Shown piece by piece: positions 54,214 through 61,600 of a DNA stretch of 64,000 nt; the stretch's first letter is position 1; each line of letters begins with the position of its first letter. The translations under genes and the position numbers were made by a program. Under the pieces are notes generated by a model. That model was not told the origin of the DNA and did not search any database. It saw nothing but the letters and a program-made list of their open reading frames with translations. The DNA comes from Castellaniella hirudinis_A (lineage in GTDB: Bacteria > Pseudomonadota > Gammaproteobacteria > Burkholderiales > Burkholderiaceae_B), in the NCBI RefSeq assembly GCF_047468865.1, contig NZ_JBLGTV010000006.1:124001-188000 (forward strand), given 5' to 3'.

Positions 54214-54564
54214 TCAGCGCGACAAAGACTGATCGCTGTCGCGATCCTGGTGGTGGAAATCCGCCGTGACGGCCGCCATGAATTCATCCAGGTCGATTTT
54301 GCCGTCGTTATTGGCGTCGATGTGCTTGAACTGGTTGGGGGTCAGCACGCCGGCGGCTTCGTCGATGGTGATGACGCCATTGCCGTTTTTGTCCAGGCGC
54401 GCAAAGGCCCCGTGCATGAAGGTTTCGTATTCGGCCAGGCTGATCTTGCCGTCCTGGTCGGCGTCCAGGCGTTCAAAGTTTGCCGTGGTCCAGTCGGAGG
54501 ATGTCTGGGCCAGCACCGGCGCGGCGACAAACAGGCAGCACAGCAGCAACAGGTTTTTTTTCAT
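54214..54564 (-). CDS. Secreted EF-hand calcium-binding protein
   Basis: 116 residues. Signal peptide (LLLLCCLFVAAPVLA). Three clear EF-hand loops DADQDGKISLAE, DKNGNGVITIDE and DANNDGKIDLDE, plus a partial fourth DRDSDQSLS at the C-terminus. Probably periplasmic, function unknown. Encoded next to a second small envelope lipoprotein in the same direction. Confidence 0.85.
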   Translation of the reverse strand: MKKNLLLLCCLFVAAPVLAQTSSDWTTANFERLDADQDGKISLAEYETFMHGAFARLDKNGNGVITIDEAAGVLTPNQFKHIDANNDGKIDLDEFMAAVTADFHHQDRDSDQSLSR

Positions 54565-54591
54565 GATGTCGATATCCTTGTTGTTTGGGCC

Positions 54592-54840
54592 TTAGCGGCA
54601 CCCCATCCGGTTGCCCACATAGCCGCCCCCGCCGATGCCGGCGGCCGTGGCCAGGGTCTTGCCGCTGCCCCCGCCGATGGTGCTGCCCACCAGCCCGCCG
54701 ATGACCGCCCCGCCCACAGTGGCCGCGATGCAGTCGAATTCGGACGTCGTGTTGCTGCTGTGCCGGCTGCCGCCGGGCGCTTGGCATGCCGCCAGCGCTC
54801 CGGCGGCCAAAAGGACCGCGAATAGTGCCGATTTGCCCAT
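54592..54840 (-). CDS. Glycine-zipper lipoprotein
   Basis: 82 residues. Lipobox ALAAC near residue 19. The C-terminal glycine zipper (VGGAVIGGLVGSTIGGGSGKTL...GIGGGGYVGNRMG) is like that of the protein at 29024-29251. 27 bp before the EF-hand gene, likely one transcript. Confidence 0.8.
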   Translation of the reverse strand: MGKSALFAVLLAAGALAACQAPGGSRHSSNTTSEFDCIAATVGGAVIGGLVGSTIGGGSGKTLATAAGIGGGGYVGNRMGCR

Positions 54841-54910
54841 GATCAGGTCTCCTGCTGAATAAGCTGAAAGTTTAAAGTTTCTCTGATGATAGCGTGAATC
54901 GCGCGGTGTT

Positions 54911-54985
54911 TGGCGTCTCCTGCAGGAATCGAACCTGCAATCTTCCCTTAGGAGGGGAAAGTTATATCCATTTAACTAAGGAGAC
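54911..54985 (-). tRNA. tRNA-Arg(CCT), with CCA encoded
   Basis: Minus-strand cloverleaf: acceptor arms GTCTCCT / AGGAGAC, discriminator G and encoded CCA, anticodon stem TTCCC/GGGAA with loop CTCCTAA (anticodon CCT), and T arm GCAGG-TTCGATT-CCTGC. Reads AGG arginine codons. Confidence 0.93.
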
Positions 54986-55088
54986 CGGGGGCGTGCACAG
55001 AACTGTGCACCGGTAGGCAATCTAGTAGTATAAAGCAGCCATTCCTGTTGTGCCGGCTCCGGTCGGCCGCCACCGCCTGGCGTCGTTC

Positions 55089-56318
55089 ATGCTCAATCTG
55101 CTCTGGTTCTGTTTTTTCCTGGTTGCCGCCGTTTCCGCCCTGTTCCAGTGGCTGGTGCTGGATCGGCCGGATATTTTTTCGCAGCTGGTCGCCAGTCTGT
55201 TCGACATGGCCGACCTGTCCGTCAAACTGATGCTGCTGCTGTTTGGCACGCTGACGCTGTGGATGGGCTTTCTGCGCATCGCCGAAGCCGCCGGTCTGGT
55301 GCGGGGGCTGGCGCGCCTGCTGGGGCCGCTGTTTCGGCGGCTGATGCCGGGCGTGCCCGCCGGCCATCCCGCGCTGGGCCTGATCACGCTGAATTTCGCC
55401 GCCAACGCCCTGGGCCTGGACAATGCCGCCACCCCCATCGGCCTGCGCGCCATGACTGAACTGCAGACTTTGAACACCAGCCCCAAGGCGGCCAGCAATG
55501 CGCAGATCCTGTTTCTGGTGCTGAATTCCTCATCCCTGACCCTGTTGCCGGTCACGATCTTCATGTACCGGGCGCAGCAGGGGGCGGCCGATCCGACCCT
55601 GGTCTTCTTGCCGATTCTGCTGGCCACCTCGGCCTCCACCCTGGTCGGCCTGCTGTCCGTCGCCTATATGCAGAAGCTGAAACTCCACGACCCCGTGGTG
55701 CTGGCCTGGCTCGGGACGGGCGCTCTGGTGCTGGGCGGTTTCATGGCGCTGCTGGCCGGCCTGAATGCCGCGGCGGTGGCTGCGCTGTCGTCTTTGTTGG
55801 GCAACCTGGTGCTGTTTGGCGTCATCATTGCCTTCCTGGCGGTGGGGGCCTGGAAGCGGATCCCCGTGTACGATCACTTCATCGCGGGCGCCCGCGATGG
55901 CTTCGATGTGTGCAAGAATCTGCTGCCTTATCTGGTCGCCATGCTGTGCGCCGTGGGGGTGCTGCGGGCCTCCGGGGCGCTGGATCTGCTGCTGGACGGC
56001 ATCCGCTGGACGGTGCAGCTGGCCGGGCTGGACGGCCGTTTCGTGGATGCCTTGCCCACCGCCCTGGTCAAGCCCTTTTCCGGCAGCGCCGCGCGCGCCC
56101 TGATGATCGAGACCATGCAGCACAGCGGGCCGGACAGCTTCGCGGCCTTGCTGGCCGCCATGGTGCAGGGCAGCACCGAAACCACGTTTTATGTGCTGGC
56201 CGTTTATTTCGGGGCCGTGGGCATTCAACGCGCCCGGCACGCCGTGGGCTGCGCCTTGTTGGCCGACCTAGCGGGCGTCCTGGCGTCCATTGCGGTGTGC
56301 TATTGGTTTTTCGGCTGA
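55089..56318 (+). CDS. Nucleoside-recognition (Gate) domain membrane protein, SpmA-SpmB type fusion
   Basis: 409 residues with about ten membrane segments. The first half matches the spore maturation protein A region (LITLNFAANALGLDNAATPIGLRAM, ILFLVLNSSSLTLLP), the second the SpmB region (ARDGFDVCKNLLPYLVAMLCAVGVLRASG, STETTFYVLAVYFG). The host is not a spore former, so the family's role here is probably transport of an unknown solute. Start ATG 55089; a GTG at 55050 is possible. Confidence 0.82.
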   Translation: MLNLLWFCFFLVAAVSALFQWLVLDRPDIFSQLVASLFDMADLSVKLMLLLFGTLTLWMGFLRIAEAAGLVRGLARLLGPLFRRLMPGVPAGHPALGLITLNFAANALGLDNAATPIGLRAMTELQTLNTSPKAASNAQILFLVLNSSSLTLLPVTIFMYRAQQGAADPTLVFLPILLATSASTLVGLLSVAYMQKLKLHDPVVLAWLGTGALVLGGFMALLAGLNAAAVAALSSLLGNLVLFGVIIAFLAVGAWKRIPVYDHFIAGARDGFDVCKNLLPYLVAMLCAVGVLRASGALDLLLDGIRWTVQLAGLDGRFVDALPTALVKPFSGSAARALMIETMQHSGPDSFAALLAAMVQGSTETTFYVLAVYFGAVGIQRARHAVGCALLADLAGVLASIAVCYWFFG

Positions 56319-56431
56319 TGGCCGCCCAGGCGTTTCGCCGGGCTTGCGCCTTTGCGGGCCGGTGACGGCGGCTGTTGCGGGGAGCGGCGGTGCGGCATAT
56401 CCTCATGGTATTGCACCTCACGGGTTCAAGC

Positions 56432-56953
56432 ATGAGCACTCGCGTGTTTTCCGCGCCCGGCGCATTTCTGTCGGGCATTGCCTTGTCGCTGGCGGGTTGC
56501 GCCAATATCGCCGCCACCCCGCCGGGCACGCCGCTGGATCAGGTATCGGCCCGGTTCGGGGCGCCTACCTTGCAGTGCCTCAACCGTCAGGGCCAGCCCC
56601 GCGCCGTGTGGTCGCGTCAGCCGTTTGGGCAGTATGCCTGGGGGGCCGACCTGGATGGGCAGGGCCGGGTGGAGTCTGTGGTTCCCGTGCTGACCGACGC
56701 GCATTTCCAGATCCTGAGGCAAGGTGTCTGGACGGCCGAGCAGGTGCGCTGCGAATTCGGGCCTCCGGCCGAAATCGATACCGTCGGCCTGCCCGGTACG
56801 CGCCAGGTGGTCTGGGCGTATCGCTACAGGCAAGACCAGGTCTGGAATTCTCTGATGTATGTGTTCATGGGGGCCGATGGCCGGCAAGTCACCAAATTCC
56901 ACCCGGGGCCGGATCCCCGCTACGATCGAGACCGGGGCTTTATCCCCTATTGA
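56432..56953 (+). CDS. Small lipoprotein, function unknown
   Basis: 173 residues. Lipobox SLAGC near residue 23. Mature part contains TPLDQVSARFGAPTLQC, AEQVRCEFGPPAEIDTVGLPG and VWNSLMYVFMGADGRQVTKFHPGPDPRYD, a two-copy arrangement reminiscent of SmpA/BamE-like outer membrane proteins (A-R-FG-P repeats). Assignment is tentative. Confidence 0.7.
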   Translation: MSTRVFSAPGAFLSGIALSLAGCANIAATPPGTPLDQVSARFGAPTLQCLNRQGQPRAVWSRQPFGQYAWGADLDGQGRVESVVPVLTDAHFQILRQGVWTAEQVRCEFGPPAEIDTVGLPGTRQVVWAYRYRQDQVWNSLMYVFMGADGRQVTKFHPGPDPRYDRDRGFIPY

Positions 56954-57100
56954 ATGAGCGCCCGCCCGCCGTATTCGCGCATGCCGTTCGCGCACGGTTT
57001 GCGAAATCCCCGGATTGGCGGTGCGCGTCTTGGGGCTGCTTGTCTTGCGCGGCGCTGTTTTCTTTGTGCCGCTTTCTTATGTTAGAATCCCGATCTTGCT

Positions 57101-57193
57101 GGAGACGTGGCCGAGTGGTTGAAGGTACTCCCCTGCTAAGGGAGCATGCGGCTTATACCCGCATCGAGGGTTCGAATCCCTCCGTCTCCGCCA
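57101..57193 (+). tRNA. tRNA-Ser(GCT), with CCA encoded; integration site
   Basis: 93 nt cloverleaf: acceptor GGAGACG / CGTCTCC, discriminator G and CCA, anticodon loop CTGCTAA (GCT), a long variable arm as in class II tRNAs, and T arm GAGGG-TTCGAAT-CCCTC. Its 3' end is the left attachment site of the inserted element and is restored by the element's own sequence. Confidence 0.95.
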
Positions 57194-57197
57194 GCAA
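57175..57197 (+). repeat. Left attachment site (attL), 23-bp direct repeat
   Basis: Starts AATCCCTCCGTC and ends CAGCAA; spans the tRNA-Ser T-arm end, acceptor, CCA and four further bases. Confidence 0.92.
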
Positions 57198-57201
57198 TAT
57201 T

Positions 57202-57228
57202 AAGCCCTTGATTTTTAAGGGCTTTTTT
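57202..57228 (+). terminator. Terminator just inside the element, after tRNA-Ser
   Basis: Stem AAGCCCTT / AAGGGCTT, loop GATTTTT, then TTTT. As it lies inside the element it now ends the tRNA-Ser transcript. Confidence 0.8.
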
Positions 57229-57249
57229 CTTTTCTTGGGTGAAGAAGCT

Positions 57250-57265
57250 GGTAAAGAATTGGTAA
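57250..57265 (+). repeat. End repeat, candidate integrase arm site (left)
   Basis: GGTAAAGAATTGGTAA; 15 of 16 bases repeated at 63322-63337 near the right end in the same orientation. Confidence 0.5.
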
Positions 57266-57268
57266 AAA

Positions 57269-58603
57269 ATGCCAACCTACCACCTGCCCATCTATGCCAG
57301 ATCCCCCTCTGGGATCTACTACCTACACACCAGCCTACAAGGTAAAGCCTTCAAGAGGTCTCTAAACACCAGAGACAGGCATGAGGCTACACTCATAGCC
57401 ATTCCCATAATTAAGGCCATAGAAGCCCTGAGAAGAGCTTCCAGAGGCATCAGTGATATGACTATTAGAAAGTTTGAAATAGACCTTCAAAACCAGATTT
57501 TTAAGTCCAATGGCACACCAGAGGACAGTACAGCCCTTTTAGAGGCTTTGGACAAGCTAACAAGGCTTGCCCCTATGCCAACCCTTCCAGTTCAACCACA
57601 GCCCCAAAACCAGCCCACACAGGCATTGGAACAACCCCAAGAAGGCACAAGGCCAGACATCACCATTCTGGAAGTCTTTGAGGACTACAAACTTTTCAAG
57701 AAATTAAAGCCTGCCTCTATCACAAAATATGAGGGTGTGGCAACTGAGTTCTATCAGTTCTGCAGAAAAAAAACACTCAACAGAATGAGGGAAAGTGATT
57801 TTTTGAGTTGGCAAAAAACCCTTTTTCAAAAAGGGCAGGCACTTTGGACAGTTCAATCAAAAACAACAATTATCAACAGCCTGTTTGAGTTTGCTATCAG
57901 GAGAAGAAGCTACTATTACAGCAATCCAGTAGTTGATAAAAAGGTAATGACCAAAAAGGACAAACTGGAATCAGCATATGATTCTTTTGACCTTCAAGAA
58001 ATACTCAAAATCTACAACACAAAAGATCTCAAACAGCACAAAGCAAAAGACCCAGATTTCTACTATGTGCTTATGATTGAGGTTTTAACAGGTATGAGAG
58101 TAGGGGAAATAACCACACTCAAAAAGTCTCAACTCTTTGATTATCAGGATAGGCTAATAATCAGGATTGTAGATAGCAAGACAAAATCAGGCATTAGAAA
58201 AGTAAGCCTCCCCCCTGATTTTTCAAATGAATTGAGGGAGTGGGTCAAAAAGGTAAATTACCCAGAGGACAAACTTTTCAAATATCTGGAAAGAGAGGGT
58301 AAAGGCTCTGGCAATGCCGTTGGCAAGAAGTTTGCCAGAATACTACAAGCAAAAGGGCTAACTTACAGGAAATATGTATTCCATTCAGTTAGGAAGTTCC
58401 TCAACAATTATTTGAGGCAGGCAGGCATTAGTCTTGAAATGAGAAGCCAGATAATAGGCCATTCAGTTTTTAAGTATGATGGCATTGATTTGACTGATAA
58501 TGTCAATATTGATTTTTACAGCAAAGACTATGAACTGGAAGCCATTATTCAAACTCTTGAACCACACCAAAACTCAATAATACTTAATATAAATCTGGTT
58601 TGA
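57269..58603 (+). CDS. Tyrosine recombinase (integrase) of the element
   Basis: 444 residues. Catalytic residues of the family are all present: Arg in LTGMRVGEITTL, His-x-x-Arg in FHSVRKFLNN, His in IIGHSVFKY and Tyr near NIDFYSKDY. The N-terminal part has an arm-binding region and a Pro/Gln linker (VQPQPQNQPTQALEQ). Its start follows the left end repeat and attL by about 70 bp, the usual layout for tRNA-targeting integrases. Very AT-rich, unlike the host genes. Should insert and excise the element at tRNA-Ser. Confidence 0.93.
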   Translation: MPTYHLPIYARSPSGIYYLHTSLQGKAFKRSLNTRDRHEATLIAIPIIKAIEALRRASRGISDMTIRKFEIDLQNQIFKSNGTPEDSTALLEALDKLTRLAPMPTLPVQPQPQNQPTQALEQPQEGTRPDITILEVFEDYKLFKKLKPASITKYEGVATEFYQFCRKKTLNRMRESDFLSWQKTLFQKGQALWTVQSKTTIINSLFEFAIRRRSYYYSNPVVDKKVMTKKDKLESAYDSFDLQEILKIYNTKDLKQHKAKDPDFYYVLMIEVLTGMRVGEITTLKKSQLFDYQDRLIIRIVDSKTKSGIRKVSLPPDFSNELREWVKKVNYPEDKLFKYLEREGKGSGNAVGKKFARILQAKGLTYRKYVFHSVRKFLNNYLRQAGISLEMRSQIIGHSVFKYDGIDLTDNVNIDFYSKDYELEAIIQTLEPHQNSIILNINLV

Positions 58604-58609
58604 GTGATT

Positions 58610-58637
58610 AAGCCCCTGAAATATGGGGCTTTTTTTC
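58610..58637. terminator. Terminator between integrase and the minus-strand genes
   Basis: Stem AAGCCCC / GGGGCTT with T run on the plus strand; it sits between convergent genes and may act in both directions. Confidence 0.75.
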
Positions 58638-58845
58638 ATCTTTGATTTTTAGACTGTAACTTCTTTTGAAAGTCTTTGAGCTTTTTTTCATCAACTTCAA
58701 CATCTTTGATTTGTTTGCCACTAACAGCAGAAGCCACACCTTTAACCACATAATACACAAACAACAAAACCAGCACTATTGGAATCATCCAAGGCATCAT
58801 TACAGCAGCCCAAAAGATCAACCACGCTTTTATCATTCCTAACAT
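58636..58845 (-). CDS. Small membrane protein of the element
   Basis: 69 residues from ATG 58845, one base after the stop of the upstream gene, so probably translated from the same mRNA. Two membrane segments (MIKAWLIFWAAVMMPWMIPIVLVLLFVYYVV) and a charged C-terminal tail (VDEKKLKDFQKKLQSKNQR). No family recognised. A role in exclusion, mating contact or conferring an advantage to the carrier is possible, none is shown. Confidence 0.75.
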   Translation of the reverse strand: MLGMIKAWLIFWAAVMMPWMIPIVLVLLFVYYVVKGVASAVSGKQIKDVEVDEKKLKDFQKKLQSKNQR

Positions 58846-58846
58846 A

Positions 58847-59095
58847 TCAGCCCCCGAAAATATCAGACATATCAAGAATATCTTTTTTGGGTTCAGTGTT
58901 TAGTTGCTTTGCTTCAATTTCAACAACTGATTTCTCTACAATTTTGCCATCTCTTAATTCATCAATAAAATCAATAATTAACTTTCTAATGTCTACTTTG
59001 TGCTTTTTGGCATAATCAACAATGAACTTTTTTCTTTCTTCATTGATCTTAATATTGAGTTGAAAATTATTCTTTCTGTTTGTTTTCTTATTCAT
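58847..59095 (-). CDS. Ribbon-helix-helix-like plasmid regulator
   Basis: 82 residues. N-terminal basic ribbon (KNNFQLNIKINEERKKFIVDYAKKHKVDIRKLIIDFIDEL) fits an RHH/Arc-CopG type DNA-binding fold, then an acidic tail (KQLNTEPKKDILDMSDIFGG). Its promoter and ribosome site are embedded in repeated TGTCTACCT sites (59101-59212), so self-regulation is very likely. It might also serve as copy-control, partition or relaxosome factor. Confidence 0.75.
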   Translation of the reverse strand: MNKKTNRKNNFQLNIKINEERKKFIVDYAKKHKVDIRKLIIDFIDELRDGKIVEKSVVEIEAKQLNTEPKKDILDMSDIFGG

Positions 59096-59100
59096 TTTTA

Positions 59101-59212
59101 TGTCTACCTCAGAATTAAAAGTGTCTACCTTATAAATATTTATGTCTACCTTATTATATGAATTGTGTCTATCTTTAGCAAAAAAGATAAGAATATTTTA
59201 AATAGGTAGACA
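59101..59212 (-). promoter_or_regulatory. Iteron-bearing promoter of the RHH gene
   Basis: TGTCTACCT-type sites at 59101, 59122, 59143 (exact) and 59166 (TGTCTATCT) run in one direction at 21, 21 and 23 bp, and an inverted copy lies at 59204-59212. On the minus strand -35 TTGCTA (59181-59176) and -10 TATAAT (59158-59153) are 17 bp apart, with one iteron between them; the first iteron overlaps the ribosome site of the RHH gene (GAGG). This is the layout of an operator for cooperative repression or an iteron array. Confidence 0.8.
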
Positions 59213-59269
59213 TAAAAAGTCTCATTTTCTTTGACGGCCAATAAGTAATTTTCCATACTATCAATTAGG

Positions 59270-59375
59270 TGGTTAGATTAGTAATCCAGCAACCTAATGG
59301 GGTTCCCCATTAGTAGCCATAAACAAGTTTATGTCTTTGCTGTTTGGGGTATCCCCAAGCCCCTAAATCTAACCA
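59270..59375. other. Candidate origin of transfer (oriT)
   Basis: Located just before mobC and the relaxase. A pair TGGTTAGAT (59270-59278) / ATCTAACCA (59367-59375) surrounds a hairpin CTAATGGGG-TT-CCCCATTAG (59294-59313) and a second one TTGGGG...CCCCAA (59344-59358). Nested inverted repeats next to mob genes are typical of oriT. The nick site cannot be placed by eye. Confidence 0.6.
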
Positions 59376-59400
59376 TAGATTATGAAAAGGAAAATTACCT

Positions 59401-59700
59401 ATGAGCACAACAACAAAAAGAACAAGCAGAACAATTAAGCTCAATCAAGAAGAGAGAGACCAGATCCAGAAATCAGCAGATGAGGCAGGTTATAGGTTTG
59501 GTGTTTTTGTCAGAATGAAAGCACTTAATCAATCACTCATCTTTAAAGATAGACAAAAGACACTATCGAACATTAACCAAGTCTTTGGCTTACTCAAAGC
59601 AATCTACAAAGCAAAAAATCACACTGACATCAAAGCAGAATTAAGAGCCATTCATATCTCATTAGAAGAATTGAAAAAGGAGGTGAGAAAATGGCAATAG
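59401..59700 (+). CDS. mobC: MobC-like mobilization accessory protein
   Basis: 99 residues. N-terminal ribbon (RTSRTIKLNQEERDQIQKSADEAGYRFGVFVRMKAL) then a helical tail (NQVFGLLKAIYKAKNHTDIKAELRAIHISLEELKKEV), as in MobC proteins that open the relaxosome at oriT. Its end overlaps the relaxase start by 10 bp. SD AAGGA upstream of ATG. Confidence 0.8.
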   Translation: MSTTTKRTSRTIKLNQEERDQIQKSADEAGYRFGVFVRMKALNQSLIFKDRQKTLSNINQVFGLLKAIYKAKNHTDIKAELRAIHISLEELKKEVRKWQ

Positions 59701-60998
59701 TTCAAATTAGCATCAGGCAAAAGGAAAACAAGATCAAGTCTTGTTCTGGTGCTGTCAATTACGTTTTGGGAAACATTGATGGCAATAAAGAAGAAAGAAA
59801 AGTAGCACCAAAAATTGTTTATGGTGATCCTCAGTTGATTAAGGACTATGACAAACACCCAAATATGGCAAGCAAGAATAAAAGCACATCAGGGGTTATT
59901 GCTTTTAGAGACAATGAAAAATTAGACAAGAACCAAGAAAAGGAATTGATTGACCTACTACAAAAAACAGCAATTCCAAAAGAGTATAGGGATAGGGTTG
60001 ATATGCTGATAGTGAAGCACGAAGACAAAGGCAATACTGAATATCACTTCATAATTCCCCACCTGACAAATGAAGGGGAAAAGTTTAATCCTTGGCCTGT
60101 CATAGGAAAAGACAGAGGAAAAACAGCAATTAAGGCAGGGAAAGCAATAACCAGATTAGTGAATGATACTTTTGGTTTTGAGCAGGTATTGAGAACCAGA
60201 AATAGCAATGGCCTAACATCAGCAGAAAGAAAGATCCCTGATCTTCAAAAAACCAAAAGAGCCAATCAAAAAGCCCAAGCAATTCACAACATAGTCAAAA
60301 CTGAAAAAATACAGGATAGAGGCCAGTTAATAGAGCATCTGAAAAAAAAGGGCATTGAGATTAGCAGAGCAGGGGACAACTACATCTCTATCAAATCACC
60401 AGGAGATGCTAAGGCTATGAGATTGTCAGGTGGGATTTTTGCCAAAGATAGCACAGCAGACTATCAAAGAATAAACAGCCAAACTATTGAAAAACCAACT
60501 TATACAGCACAAGATAGAAAAGCAGACATTGAACTAATCAAGGCATTTCATCATCTTGTAGTTGATAGGTTTGAAGGTAAGCAACACAATCAGGCTCAAC
60601 TACTACAAGCATTTAACCAATGTGAAAAGCAGGCCAATAAGTTGGAGTTGAAAATAGAAACCCCAAAGCAAACAGCGTTAGGCCCTAACGGTCAGAAGGA
60701 AAAAGCAAAGAATAGTCCAACCCCTACAACACCAGCACAGCAACATCAGCAACAAGCAACAACAGCAAACAATCAAGGATTAGGAGGACAGGCTATAAGT
60801 TCAGGAGTAGGAGAAGCAGAGGCATCACTTCAAACTGCTTTAAGTGAATTATCAGCAGCACAAGCACAAAAGCCTATAAATCACCAAAGAGTAATTCAAG
60901 CAAAAATTGCTATTCAAAGAGCACAACAAGCATTAGAACAAGCAAAAAAATCAGAGGCAGATCAACAGAACAACCAAAGAAAGAGATACAGGATTTAA
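59691..60998 (+). CDS. Relaxase (MobA/VirD2-type mobilization nuclease)
   Basis: 435 residues. Tyr is in SGAVNYVLGNIDG near residue 24; the metal-site motif is KHEDKGNTEYHFIIPH; GKAITRLVNDTFGF follows. The C-terminal third is Gln/Ala-rich and helical (SELSAAQAQKPINHQRVIQAKIAI), likely a contact or non-catalytic tail. A strong SD (GGAGG) precedes the start inside mobC. It nicks oriT and leads the strand into a recipient with the help of an unrelated conjugative apparatus. The MOB class is not certain. Confidence 0.87.
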   Translation: MAIVQISIRQKENKIKSCSGAVNYVLGNIDGNKEERKVAPKIVYGDPQLIKDYDKHPNMASKNKSTSGVIAFRDNEKLDKNQEKELIDLLQKTAIPKEYRDRVDMLIVKHEDKGNTEYHFIIPHLTNEGEKFNPWPVIGKDRGKTAIKAGKAITRLVNDTFGFEQVLRTRNSNGLTSAERKIPDLQKTKRANQKAQAIHNIVKTEKIQDRGQLIEHLKKKGIEISRAGDNYISIKSPGDAKAMRLSGGIFAKDSTADYQRINSQTIEKPTYTAQDRKADIELIKAFHHLVVDRFEGKQHNQAQLLQAFNQCEKQANKLELKIETPKQTALGPNGQKEKAKNSPTPTTPAQQHQQQATTANNQGLGGQAISSGVGEAEASLQTALSELSAAQAQKPINHQRVIQAKIAIQRAQQALEQAKKSEADQQNNQRKRYRI

Positions 60999-61600
60999 CC
61001 ATCCATTATTATTTTCCTCCCGAAAATGGGGTCTCTTTGTCTTCGACCTCATCTGCTTTTTGCCAAAAAACTAACCCCAAAAAACAACACCAAAAACAAC
61101 CCTAAAAAAACAGCAAAAAATTAACCCCAAAAACACACCAAAAAATGGGACGACATTTCCGTGTCGCTAGGCATATTGGTGATTATTGTCCATCTCAGTT
61201 TAAAAAACCTTTGGAAACACTGATGAATAAAGACTTTGAGCAGTTTTGCAAATTACAAACCACTTTGCTTATTCTCCAGCTATCACCCATCAAAAAACTA
61301 CCTTAAAAATGAACTAAAAAACCATCTAAAAAACAGTTAAAAATCACATCAAAAACAGCATCAAAAACAACAATAAAAAATCAATTTTCAAAACCTACAT
61401 ACCAAACGCATATGCGCTCTTGAATAATTCCAATCATTAAGTATAATATCAATGTAGCTTCCTGCTACTATTATTGTTCATTATCTCTTGTGCTAAGTTG
61501 ATATGAAAAAAAATAAAGGCCACTGTAAAAGGTGGCTTTTTTCTATTTGATTTTTCAATTCAATTTTATATACTAATTACAAGCACAAGGAAAAAATACA
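60999..61600. other. Gene-free region with two blocks of periodic A-tracts, candidate replication origin region
   Basis: About 600 bp without a credible gene. A5-A7 tracts recur at 61065, 61079, 61092, 61104, 61115, 61129 and 61140, and again at 61292, 61305, 61316, 61328, 61339, 61351, 61363 and 61375, the second block with a spacing very near 12 bp. Between them is a small hairpin CGACA-TTTCCG-TGTCG (61151-61166). At 61407-61416 lies CGCATATGCG. Periodic A-tracts imply bent DNA, common near plasmid origins. The double-strand origin may lie here, but it may also lie inside rep. Confidence 0.55.
61515..61542 (+). terminator. Possible terminator or attenuator upstream of rep
   Basis: GCCAC / GTGGC stem with an outer AAA/TTT pair and one bulged G, followed by T run; about 60 bp before the rep start. 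Confidence 0.4.
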
